Shown here in pieces: positions 10,401 to 20,693 of a DNA stretch of 57,388 nucleotides. Every line of letters begins with the position of its first letter. Position 1 is the first letter of the stretch. The DNA comes from Spirogloea muscicola (lineage: Eukaryota > Streptophyta > Zygnematophyceae > Spirogloeales > Spirogloeaceae), in NCBI GenBank assembly GCA_009602725.1, contig WELB01000057.1, forward strand, positions 189,302 to 246,689, read 5' to 3'. A program made the position numbers and the translations under genes. The notes beneath the pieces were generated by a model, which did not search any database, had not been told where the DNA came from, and saw only the letters and a program-made list of their open reading frames with translations.

Positions 10401-11447
10401 CCCAGTGACAATCGTCGAAGAGTAAATCCCCGGCGACCTCCCACCACTTAGGATGACTCATGAGGAAGCCAGTGACCATCTGAGGTGTGTCCCTCACTAC
10501 CTCGCACAAGAACTGCAAATTTTCGGTCCAGAAGCTCTGCTCACGTGCGAACAATGGAGGAACTCTGTGACAAGCAACGCTCTGAGGAAGAAAATACAAA
10601 CAACAATCGAGGACTACGTGGCCTCCAACAACATCGACGACGAGTAGGAGCGCATCAGAGTTCGCTGGTCTTCATTTTTCATTGAGCTTGCAAGGCTCAC
10701 CAACATCGAGCACGTCTTGAGGCTAGGTAGAGCTGAAATGTGCACTCCCTCGCTTCCTCCTCCTACTTTCAGGTGCGCTTGCTTGCCCTCTCATGTGCAA
10801 GCAAGGCACCTATGCATGTTCGGGCCATATGTGCCCTTGCCGAGGCTGGTCCACAATGTAGCCCACATCGCACTTTGCTTGTCTTAGCCAACCCCATCGA
10901 CTTGCGGTCCCATCTAATGCGTCCTTACATCACCCGTGATATTACTAGTCAGCCTGCCTACACTTGTATGCGAGCTTACAGTCCCACCTCCTATCGGTGT
11001 CCTGCGATCTTGCATCGTTGCATTGAGGGCGCGATGAGCGATGGTAGCCGCTTATTTGGGGTGCTTGGCTCCATCACAATGTGTCTTTTGTACTTGCTCA
11101 CAAGTGAATTGCCATCTCGATTGCTGTGTTCTCGAGCGGCTTCCCCTCCTTCGCCCCATGGCCACCTTGAGAGTGGTTGCCACCATTGCCTGCGTTCGGG
11201 TGTCTCTTTGTGGTAGAAGTGGATGCCCATGTGGGCGATTGTGGTGCCAAGAGAATGATGCTTGCAACCACGTTGCCACCTGAGCTTTGCTCATTCGCCA
11301 TTTTTCAATATAATCTTGTATATTGCTGATTGTCACGGTAAAGGCACATTTGGGGGCAATAGTGCCTCTACAACGACACAAGAACACCTCGATATAGTCA
11401 CACATTTTCGCCAAACCGGCCGACGTGCCTATAACGAGGTATGACTG
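7409..11447 (+). mobile_element. Complete pogo/Tigger-type DNA transposon with TIRs and TA duplication
   Basis: The ends are inverted repeats identical over 23 bp (7409-7431 and 11425-11447), beginning CAGTCATACCTCGTTATA, typical of pogo/Tigger elements of the Tc1-mariner superfamily. Both sides are flanked by the TA target duplication (7407-7408 and 11448-11449). Subterminal copies of a CCTCG(A/T)TA...CAC motif lie at 7460-7474 and 11388-11402, with a partial one at 7513-7520; these are possible transposase-binding sites. The element is 4039 bp. It encodes a pogo-family transposase (8378-10647) that is now frameshifted. Long non-coding flanks (7432-8377 and 10648-11424) have no recognised content. 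The right end abuts a SINE-like copy at 11459. Confidence 0.9.
8378..10647 (+). pseudogene. pogo/Tigger-family DDE transposase, intron-containing, frameshifted
   Basis: Cut-and-paste transposase remnant. Order of parts: psq-type helix-turn-helix (FTNLDRKQICELK...SQDEIARAA, then NKFSRTNVCKILRN after a frame change near 8490); intron about 8659-8818; CENP-B-type HTH (GWLARFKKRHGIKLHG); first catalytic Asp in DIYNFDETGLF near 9060-9100, reached only after a second frameshift; second Asp in LLFVDNAGSH near 9620-9655; VFLPANTTSKVQPLDAGIIASF near 9720-9785, with an extra T making a third frameshift; a third candidate Asp in IWLDIPTHVIANCW near 10028-10070. Introns follow good splice sites near 9128-9240, 9920-10008 and 10254-10352. 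A TAA interrupts the tail near 10423. Few lesions and intact ends suggest fairly recent decay. Confidence 0.8.
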
Positions 11448-12796
11448 TATATATATGAATCTGGCTTTCTACAGCCGCTCTTCCACTATCAGCAGCCGCA
11501 TTCTTCTTGCCGGCCAGGGAGGAGGCGGTGCGGTGTGGTCCCGAGAATCCGAACCCGGGACCTCAAGGAGGAAAGGGCGCCCGCGCCACCTGCCCTGAGT
11601 CGCTGCCGGCCTGCTTCCTGCCGGAGCCTGCCGCCGTTACCGCCATTGGCAGCAAGGCCGTCTCTGCCGTGGGCAAAAAGGCGAGGAATGAGCGCGGCGC
11701 TCGCTTCAAGAAGAAGGGCTCGCCCGTAGATAGGATAGGGGCTTCAAAAGCACCGCTTCCCCATCGCCTGAGCCTCAAGCTTCTTCGTCGCCTGAGCCCC
11801 AACTGCGTGACGGTACTGTTGTTCTCGTACTTTGTACTTCCTTCTTTCGGACTCGCTTTTCCAGCCATTCTCCTCAATCGGCGGGCCCTTTCTTCTACTA
11901 CTCCGGTCCTGGGCACTCGCTTAGCCCCGATACAGGCACTAATGGATAGCCCAACTCAACGGCGATGACTCCGCGGCCCTGGCCATCGACGTCCACGGGG
12001 CGTATGGCAGCGGCTGGATCTCCTCCAGCGGCTTGCCCGGCAGGCCATCGAGCGGCCGGGCCTGCCAGGTGAGCCGCCCGGCTTCAACGCGGCCGGCTCC
12101 CCTAGCTAGCCCAGGTGTTCCGGATGCGTGTGCCTCCAGCGCTCCCCTCGCACTTGCCGTCGTCCACTGGCGCGCCGGCCGCGCTACCGCGGCCGCTTAT
12201 GGGTATCGTCAGCATGCATCGTTTCCAGCTGCGAGCTACTCGGGCTTCTTGTTGCTCACCCGCGGGTCCTGAGCTTCCTGTGGTTGCGTCGAGTCTGACT
12301 GTCTGGATGTCTAGCTGTGTGCTCTTTCTTCTCGGCACCTTTTCTCTACGGGCGAGCCCTTCTCTCTGTTTTGGCTCTCTGGATTTTGTCCGTTCTTTCT
12401 TGGCTGGCTTTTGCCGGCCCCTCTTTTCTGTGGGCGAGCACTTTCTTCTTTCCTAAGCAACTGCAGTCCATGAGTGAACCCTACGGAAAGTTCCTCTGGG
12501 GAGATGTGTGCTGTTCGAGTGTTGTAATGACAACATCGCTTCCATATACGAGTGTGCATACGAAGATAGTCAGTCTGTCCTCGAAGCACGATTGCCTGGG
12601 AGATGCAATGTTAGCTCGAGCCGTCTTGTTCTCCATACCACTTTTGCTTGTTTTCAGGTCTAAGCTGATAGTGCTTCATGATGTCGCCGGATCACGGGCA
12701 GGAAGAAGAAGAAATTTCGTGTATTTGAAACAATCGAAGGCCAGTATGGCCAAGTACAGAGGTAAGCACATCTTATGACGTAGCAGCTAGCATCTA
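11448..12796. repeat. SINE-like and dispersed repeat copies
   Basis: A SINE-like copy at 11459-11515 matches 188-240 and 30472-30512. A reversed B-box-like motif lies near 11537-11565. A copy of the 'gggcgagccc' family spans about 12310-12460. The segment 12700-12780 recurs at 13611-13690 and partly at 28373-28440. I see no host gene here. Confidence 0.45.
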
Positions 12797-13480
12797 GCAG
12801 CTACTGGAGCTGCTAGTGGAGTGAGGCAGCAGCTGTGCCAGGAGGAATGGAGGGGTGGGGGGGAGAAGAGGGCTGGAAGTGCCACGATTGGGGCCTTGAC
12901 ATCCTGTCCTGCTGGAGCTGCTAGAGGAGGAGTGAGGCAGCATCCATAGCAGGAGGGATGGGGGGGTGGGGAAGGATGGCCGGAAGTGCCGATGAGGGTC
13001 TTGTCGACCTGGCCTGGCAGCAGTGGCAGGATGAGGGACGGCGGAGGGGAAAGGGAGGGCCGGCTGCTAGAGGAGTGAGGCACCAGCAGTGGCAGGAGGA
13101 ATGGAGGGGGGGAGGAAAGAAGAAAGGGCTCGCCCATTGAGGATAGGGGCTGGACAAGCCAGCCCAAAAAAGAATGAACAAAGAACGAGAAGGGGGCCAG
13201 AGGAAGCCAGAGGAAGCGCTAAGAAACCAAAGCACACAAAAAAAGAAAGCAGCTACAAATTACTCAGTAACCCCTGCTAAGCAGCCGCAAATCAGAGAGG
13301 CTAGGGTCCTGGAAGTGGGTCCCCTGGACAGAGGAAAGAGGGCTGGAAGTGCCGACTGGGGCCTTGTTGACCTGTCCTGCTGGGGCTGCTAGAGGAGAAG
13401 TTGGGCAGCAGCAGTAGCAGGAGGGATGGCGGGGGTGGGAAGGAGGGCCAAAAGTGCCAATGAGGGCCTTGTCGAAGGGA
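12797..13480. repeat. Diverged minisatellite, unit about 100 bp, split by a dispersed repeat
   Basis: Units containing 'ctgctagaggag', 'caggagg(g/a)atgg' and 'ggaagtgcc' recur at about 12797, 12900, 13060 and 13340-13480. Between the third and fourth units lies a minus-orientation copy of the dispersed 'gggcgagccc' family (13088-13250). Copies differ by substitutions and small indels. Confidence 0.6.
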
Positions 13481-13993
13481 GTGGTGGCAGGAGAAGTGGC
13501 ACTCCCAATGGGGGCAAGGGCTGCGAAAAGCCAGCCCGAAAGAATTGACAAAGGTTCGAAGGGGCCTAAAAGAAGAAAGAGTGTGCGCGCCCATTGAAAC
13601 GAGGGGCTGGCAGAAGATTTCGTGTATTTGAGATAAACGTAGGCCAATGGCCAAGTACAAAGGCAAGCACATCTATGTCGAAGCAACTAGCATCTAGCAG
13701 CTTCTGGAGTTTGGCAGAAGCCAGCCGGCTGGAGGCCGCCACCCCTCCTTCCAGAGGGCGACGTCTTCCCGCCCTCTAGCTATTCTGACCTGCACTTGCT
13801 GACTAGAGGTTACTGAGAGCCTCCTTGTCGTCTTAGCACTTAGTCCCCTGCTTTCTGCGCCATTCGGCTCTTCTTGACCTTGTCCGTTCCTTTTGGGCTG
13901 GCTTCTCCCAGCCACCAGTCAATTCGGCCGCGCTTTTCCTCCCTCCACTCGGCCGCCCGACTGACGCCCCCCGATACTGCGGCTCCCGGTGAA

Positions 13994-14034
13994 GGGGGGG
14001 GGGGGGGGGGGTTCCGCGGATTCCNGGGGGGGGG
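13994..14034 (+). repeat. G-run with quadruplex potential
   Basis: Eighteen consecutive G (13994-14011) and another nine-G run (14026-14034) flank a CCGCGGATTCC unit that is repeated just downstream. An N at 14025 shows sequencing difficulty here. Confidence 0.8.
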
Positions 14035-14426
14035 GTTTGCCGCGGATTCCCGTATCAGCACCCATTCCCGTTCCCGGGGGCGGCGTAAATAGCGGAAGTT
14101 GGAATTTGTCTTCCCCCCCGTTCACGGGGCGCCGGGTCGCCGTGGGATCGGGCCGTCGCATCGCAGAGATCGGACGGCGCGGCGCCGGAGTGCGGTCGCC
14201 GGCCGCGTCTCCTGGCAGCCCCGGCTTCCAAGCACGGCCGCCGTTCCGCTTCGGACCGCCGCCATCGCCCAGCGCACAGCCGCCTGCCCGCTCTGCTTCG
14301 GGCGCGTCCCACGCCCTGTGGATGAAGAGGAGTGCGGCTGCTGCTACAGCCAGCCAGGATGCAGCGCTGCACTGTCGCCGGCGCCATCAGCCTCCTCTGG
14401 ACGTTGTCCATTCTTTTTGGGCTGGC

Positions 14427-15745
14427 TTATGGGCCGGCATCATGCCGGTCCTCCAGAAGCACGGCAGACCCTACATCAGGCGTCTGGATGTGGTTGCGAC
14501 GCCCCGGAGCGGTGGGCCGCGTCTCCTCCTTGATGTCGTTCTCGTCGACGTATTCCAACCAGGGGCACCCACACCGTCTGTGCCAGGTTGGGCGACACAT
14601 CATGCGGAGAGGAAGAAGGAGAGGCACTACATTGACCACCCCCGGCGCGACCACTTCTTCCCGTGCGCCATGGACACATACGGCGGCTACGGAACGAGGT
14701 GGTCTTCCCTCCTCCATCGCCCGGCTCTGCATGTCGATGCCCGCCGACGCAGTCGGGCGGGTAGCTTAGGGCATTCTAGCGTCCCGCAAGCGATCGTTGC
14801 ATGCTATAGAATGCGGCTACCATTGAGTCTAAAGCGCTCCCAGGCACTTGCGATACACCAGAGTGCTGGGCGTGCATTAGCCTGGGCCTAGATGAGGACA
14901 CAGTGCTAGAGTGTGCAACTGCAGTGGGTCACAGGTACTTTAGTGACGGGATAAAGATGCGCAAGAAGCCTGCACCTACTCGACCACATGTAGATGCAGT
15001 TACTGCTGCATCCAGAAGGTTGAGGCAAAATTTGCACAGGCATATAACGTGGCTATTTCACCCGACAAATGAGGCCTACTCCTGCTCGACAGATATACAG
15101 CTAGCCAATTTGTCGGGTGGAATAGCCACGTTTTATTCCTGTGCAAATTCTGCCTTCTGGATGCAGCAGTAACCGCATCTACATGTGGCTGAGTAGCTCT
15201 AGGCGCAGGCTTTTTTCGGATCTTTATCCCGTCACTAAAGTATCTGTGAACCACTGCAGTGGCACACTCTAGCACTGTGCCCTCATCTTGGCCCAGGGTA
15301 ATGCACGCCCAGAACGCTGGTGTATCGCAAGTGCCTGGGAGCTTTGTAGACTCGATGATAGCCGCATTCTATAGCATGCAATGATGGCTTGCGGGACGCT
15401 ACAATGCCCTAAGCTACCCGCCCGACTACGTCGGCGGGCATCGACATGCAGTGCCAGGCGATGGAGGAGGGAAGACCACTTCGTTCCGTAGCCGCCGTAT
15501 ATGTCCATGGCGCATGGGAAGAAGTGGTCGCCCCGGGGTTGGTCATTGTAGTGCCTCTCCTTCTTCCTCTCCGCATGATGTGTCGCCCAACCTGGCACAG
15601 ACGGTGTGGGTGCCCCTGGTTGGAATGCGTCGATGAGAACGCCATCAAGGAGGAGACGCAGCTGACCGCTCCGGGGGGTCGCAACCACATCCAGACGCCT
15701 GATGTAGGGTCTGCCGCGCTTCTGAGGTACCGGCATGATGCCAGC
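14427..15745. mobile_element. 1.3-kb palindrome of two head-to-head LINE-like 3' ends
   Basis: The left arm (about 14427-15070) and right arm (15108 to about 15745) are reverse complements at roughly 90 percent, with a 37-bp spacer at 15071-15107; cacccgacaaat at 15059-15070 mirrors 15108-15119. Each arm encodes the same protein segment: RRLDVVATPRSG, then LLLDVVLVD, AERKKERHY and FFPCAMDTYGGYG. The Asp...Asp-Val...Lys spacing resembles a PD-(D/E)XK restriction-like endonuclease, as found at the C-termini of some LINE polyproteins; this reading is by pattern only. No reverse transcriptase domain is present, so these are truncated ends. Fold-back transposition, inverted duplication or an assembly artefact could explain the palindrome. 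Confidence 0.6.
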
Positions 15746-15869
15746 CCATACCATAGAGAAGAGGGGCTGGCTTTGCTAATGGCTTCCGTGGTGGTAGTTT
15801 GGCTCCTCAGCTTAGCTTGTCAAATAGGCATGTGCTCACTCGGGGATATTCAGTGTCCCCTTTAGCTAG

Positions 15870-16728
15870 CTCACTACCCCGTAACAGGACATTTGTAAGG
15901 CTAGATAGAATTGGCCTCCCTTTCAATGTCATGTGCACCGCGCGCCTTCTCTCTCTATGGGCGAGCACTTTCTGAATTCCTGGGCGGCGCCCTCATTGGG
16001 TCACTCCGCACAACCGCGAGTCTCATTAGTGAGGCCTGCCCACCTCAACACGCCAGCGGTGTGCCGCGCAGCAACATTGCCACCGGCGGCAATTTAAGGA
16101 TAGCTGTCGAGTGGGCGATGCAAAGCTATGGGCGGTGTCACTGATACTCCAAGCTGGTGTGGCCATAGCCGGTTTCCCTTGCGGCACCATGCAAGAAGCA
16201 TGGTCTTGGCAGAGGGAGTGAGTGCTCTAGGTTGCGGAAGGTGTTGCTGCACGACTTTGCATTACTTGCATCCAAGACAACCGAGCCAAGAGTCCAGCCT
16301 GACAGCGGTGGTGGCTTGCTGATACTTTCCAAGGCCATGTGACGGGACAAGGGCGTCGCCAGAGACGGATGACCTGAGCGTTGGCCCAACAGTTGGTCTT
16401 CCCGAATGTTGGCAAGTTCTCCACAGACGCTATGCAAGGCCACTGACTGTGCACTGGCAAGATTGAAGAGGCACCTCAACCTCGAGCACCCCGAGGTCTA
16501 TCATGTTCACTGTGTTAGACAAATGTGGCTGCTGATATTGAAGAGCGGCTGTAAAAGCCAGTCAGGTGCTTACAGAGGGTGTTCAGGACTACATTATATT
16601 GAACGTTACTATCTTGAACAAAGTTGGAATGAGCTTTGAAGGAGCCGAAAAGCATAGAGACCCCTAGGGGTGCCTGCTCAGTAAACCCCCTAGTCGGCAG
16701 CCTTTAAGTAGGCGATATTGGCAGCAGG
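15870..16728. other. Unassigned repeat-like region
   Basis: A plus-strand frame near 16406-16560 contains a Cys/His-spaced motif, LCKATDC...LKRHLNLEHPEV, which loosely resembles a BED or C2H2 zinc finger as in hAT transposases. There is no start, partner domain or splice chain to support a gene. A reversed SINE-like hairpin core lies near 16545-16570. Confidence 0.2.
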
Positions 16729-16820
16729 AAAGGAGTTGCCCTGCTGATAGCCTGAGGCGGCAGGCAGGGCACGAAAAGGAGTTGCCCTGCTGGTCGCCTG
16801 AGGCGGCAGGCAGGGCACGA
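16729..16820. repeat. 46-bp tandem duplication, each unit a strong hairpin
   Basis: Two adjacent 46-bp units, 16729-16774 and 16775-16820, differ at only two or three positions. In each, GCCCTGC near the start pairs with GCAGGGC near the end. In the second copy an inner CGCC-tga-GGCG adds a further stem. Confidence 0.85.
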
Positions 16821-18394
16821 CCAACACAAGAATGCAAGCCGTGGGCCGGGGAACGCAGCAGGAAATGGAAAACCTTAACAGAGCCTTGAGAGCCTCGAAG
16901 CCTCTATAGCCTGCAGTCGCCTCAAGCCTTTAGCCTGCAGTGGTGAAGCCCACGATGACTGATAAGGACGAGCATCTGGGACGAGGGCGACGGCGTCGGG
17001 AGCGGCGTCGGCGCCCCGGCGCCGTGCTTGCGCGAGCATCCCTCGGGCCTCGAGCGCCCAGGCTGTGGACCGCCATTGGGCGGGCCTGACAGTCCCCAAG
17101 CTCAGAGCCGCGGGTGTGGAGCCCTGCGTTACTTGCCCCAGACGTCGCGCCGAGTCGCCGCCGCCGTTGGAGCACCCATGTTGTGTACTAGCCGGACACA
17201 GAGCTCCTCGTGGAGGCCGTCCAGGCGGAGCAGGCCCGGCTTGCAGTGCTGCCAGGAACCCTTTGACGTGGGCTCCAAGAGTGGCACTACCGCTTGCGCT
17301 GGCGGGTGCTGCAACGGGGCGGAGCGGCTCCTCGCCGATGGTGCTCAAGAAGGTGGGCACTACAGCTGACGTGCCGACGGCACAGCTTTGGCTCAGGCCA
17401 CTGCTCCGCCTCCGCAGACTCAGCTCAACGTGCAGCGCCCCATGCGAACCTTGAGCCAGCGCCGCGGCGGCTTGACATCAGGCTCTGCACGGCCATGACC
17501 AGTGCACTCTTTGTTTCAGGTTTTCTCGGGGCAGAAGCCTTGGTATGAAGGACTCAAGGATGTAGTGTAAAACTTTGCTTTTCCCACCAGGTCTGCTGTT
17601 GCTCACATGTGCGTGTTCCAGCGGTGCAATTTCTCCCTGTGCACCCCAAGCACAGGGAGAGATTGCAACGGTCGTTGTATTGGTTCGGTCTAGGCTCAGC
17701 GATTGAGTTGCACCAAGCAAGCTGGAGGAGGGGTGCTCTTGACTCTCGACTCTGGGGGCTTTCAACAGCCAGCAGGCGCTCAAAGATTGAGACGACATTG
17801 CCCAGGCGTCACTGTCAATAGTCTCTAAGTTACCCGTTGTGCAACTTTCTCAGGCTCGCTGTCTGGAGCTTGCACCAGCAGAGGTCCAGGTTTAGGGGTC
17901 AAGGACAAGTTCTACTTGACTTCGTATCCATGTCAATAGACTCGTACTGCTGACTTCTGGCCATGAGTGTTAGCTGGAGTATGCAGGGCTGAGTATGCAC
18001 CTTGGCTTCAGACCTCCGTTACCTAGTCGCCAAGGTCCAGCACCAGTGTGGAGCAATTGTCTCAGCATTAGACATATGTTTACACTCAGTGTCCAGGAAC
18101 CTCACCTCAGGCTGGCAACCTGCAGTACCCTGATTTAAGCACTGAGTTAGCTCAGAGGACTTGTGCGGCGCTGCTGTGCAGGCGGGGGGCGAGGCAGCAG
18201 CGGCGGCGGGGCCAAGTGCCACCAAGTTTGGGCCGTTCTCGGAGCACGCGCTCATCCGACCGCTTGCGCAAGAGGCAGCAGCTCTATCTGCAGGAGCACC
18301 CTCGCCGGACATAGAGGCTGCTGGCAGCACGTGCAGAGGCCCATCGACAAGCCACGCCCGTGTGCTGCGTCCGAGGCCACAAAAGCGCATCGCA
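16821..18394. other. Intergenic region upstream of AAG, no supported gene
   Basis: A 160-codon minus-strand frame near 16875-17360 is Ala/Pro/Arg-rich, begins without an ATG and matches nothing I know. From 18161 a frame is open into the glycosylase gene but has no ATG before 18395, so it is probably 5' untranslated. I see no RNA gene. Confidence 0.35.
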
Positions 18395-20076
18395 ATGGCA
18401 GCGGCGGCATCTGCGGAGGCGCTCGTGAGCAGCAGCGGCCTGCAAAGTCGCCAAAAGAGGCCTGTGGTGGCAGCAGCAGCGGCAACGGCGGCCATCTGCG
18501 GCTCCACCAAGTTGCGCAGGGAGCAGCGGAGCACGTTGGTGGCAGCACCTGTCGGTGTCGACACCAGCAGGCCGGATGTTGACTCTCAAGCCAAGCCCGA
18601 CAGATGCCCGTCTCCGCCAGCGCAAGGGGACCTTGCGATTCTGCGCCAAGACTTCTACTGCCGTGATGCCGTTGACCTCGCGCCCTGCCTGCTTGGCAAG
18701 CTCCTCCGAAGAGGGTCTGTTGTCCTCCGCATCACTGAGGTACAAGGGAGCTCGTGCATCACATCAGACTGTTGTAGACAAGCCGCCTGTGTATATGCAT
18801 CTGTTAATAGGGTCAGTATGCTGAGCGCAAAGCCGCAGCTTGAGGAAGTATTTCATCACTGAGGCGAGTTATAGCATCGTCATTACCATCTGATGCTCTA
18901 CTGCGCGAAGCCCTCCCGGTCCTGCAGGTGGAGGCGTACCGGCCAAACGACACGGCTTGCCATGCACGCTTTGGCTTGACCAAGAGGACTGCACCCCTGG
19001 TATTACTCTCTGGCTGCACTCCCACATCATTACTTTGCATGGCCTAACAGATGTGAGCGCGAGCACTGGAGCCCACTCTTACAGGCAGGCCAGCGGCTGC
19101 TGCACCAATGCAGTTTGGCGAGGGTGGCCGTGCATACGTCTACCTCTGCTATGGCCTCCACCAGATGCTGAACGTCGTCTGTGACGCGCCCGGTACAGGT
19201 GCCGCAGTCCTCATACGAGCGTGCGAGCCTGTCCTAGGTGCTCCTTAGTCCCACATTTACCTCCGCCTTAGTGACACGTTTGCTAACCTCGATCTCTGGG
19301 TCTTGCACCCCCTCTTGACATATTTGAGGTGCCCTAGATACATTTGAGCTTTGGCTGATCATAGTCTAGGCATATAGACCGGCTCATGCTCGCGAAACAA
19401 GAAGCTCACTACTATGACCTTGACGATGACCTATACAAGCCAACGATTGTCAGGTCTGGAGGCCATCAAGCAGCGCCGGGGTCTGCACACAGACAAGCCA
19501 ATCCTCTTAACAGGCCCTGGCAAGGTGAACACGCCCGCCACGCTTCATTGCAATGTTGAATTGATGTTTATCTTTGCTTTGCAGAATGCTGGATGTTGAC
19601 TCTAAAAGTCCACACAGTGCTCTGCTGCAACCACTGCCGCCAGGTCGGAGCAGCCCTTGGCCTGAACGCTGATTGGTCCAACCACCCACTTTACACGCCC
19701 GGTATGACGCATTGCTGTGGCATCATCACATCCTGAGACTGGAAAGCAGACCTGCAGCTAACTTGCACTCTTTTTCTTCACAAATGCATCCTTGATTAGA
19801 CTTAACCTTTCTGTGACAAGTTCATAATATGATGAAGATTCAGGGTAATGATGAACATATTCAGGTGGGCTTGAGCTTTGTGATGGACCTCCACCTCCTA
19901 CCGGGATACTTTCTGGCCCCCGAGTTGGCATCTCTCATGCGCAGCCGCATGATGTAGCCGCCTGCTGGCGTTTTTCTGCTGCCGACTGCGCATGGGTCAG
20001 CCAGCCGCGAGCTACCTTACTCCCCAATGACAGCTTCTCCACAAGAGGGGCAGATATAACCTCGGTGCCAATTTGA
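18395..20076 (+). CDS. AAG: 3-methyladenine DNA glycosylase (AAG/MPG family), 6 exons
   Basis: Base-excision repair enzyme that removes alkylated purines. Exons: 18395-18739, 18928-18999, 19114-19237, 19454-19524, 19644-19701, 19865-20076, joining in frame to 293 residues. Signature segments in order: [33 protein letters not shown], where the Glu of VEAY corresponds to the catalytic Glu125 of human [63 protein letters not shown]. The wording is closest to land-plant AAG. Where human AAG has intercalating Tyr162 this protein has His (YGLH), as I recall for plants. The first 60 or so residues are Ala/Ser/Arg-rich and might be an organelle transit peptide. The first in-frame ATG was chosen. It converges on CPL1. 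Confidence 0.92.
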
Positions 20077-20693
20077 AACCCTGTACCAACAGGACCATCA
20101 TACCACCGAGAAATCTAAATTCAATGTCATCTGAATTCTGACATAAAAACAATTACTTACTGGTATGCATGACTGATGGCCATACTGCATGGAATGCTGC
20201 TGAGTGCAGATACGCACAAAAACTCGCAGAAATCACTTTGCTCGTCACAGTGCAAACTTCTGACAATTATCACTCGCTTTCACTCGTATTGAGACCCAGA
20301 CAGCCCCTAGGAAGGTGATTGCAGTGCTATGCTCGGTATTATCACGGCAACATTGCCAATGATGGCCTCTTAATCAAAGAATGTGCTTAGAAGACAATGC
20401 CAAGCTGGAGTGGACAAGGATTCCACTTGGAAGAGATGTAATGGTGTGCATGTTGTCCAGTAGAAGCCAACTCCGAGACTAGAAGGCAGGCCAGTGCCAT
20501 CTGCTCAACATGGCACACACATGGCACACCACGGACACCTGCATACATCACCTTAGCTTAAGTTCCTTCGTCCATTCAATGAAAAGTGCTTCGAAGGCTT
20601 CAGCTGTGGGGACGCCTTGTAGCACTTGCATCTCTTAACTGCCAGGATAGCCACAGGTGATAGGACTGCCTACATGTCCTACTTACAGGTGTA
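20077..20693. other. Convergent intergenic region between AAG and CPL1
   Basis: Holds the 3' ends of two convergent genes. No coding signal, repeat or RNA gene recognised. Confidence 0.5.

Noticed and set aside
16875-17360. Minus-strand 160-codon frame
   Set aside because: No ATG, biased composition and no recognisable domain; probably chance in GC-rich DNA.
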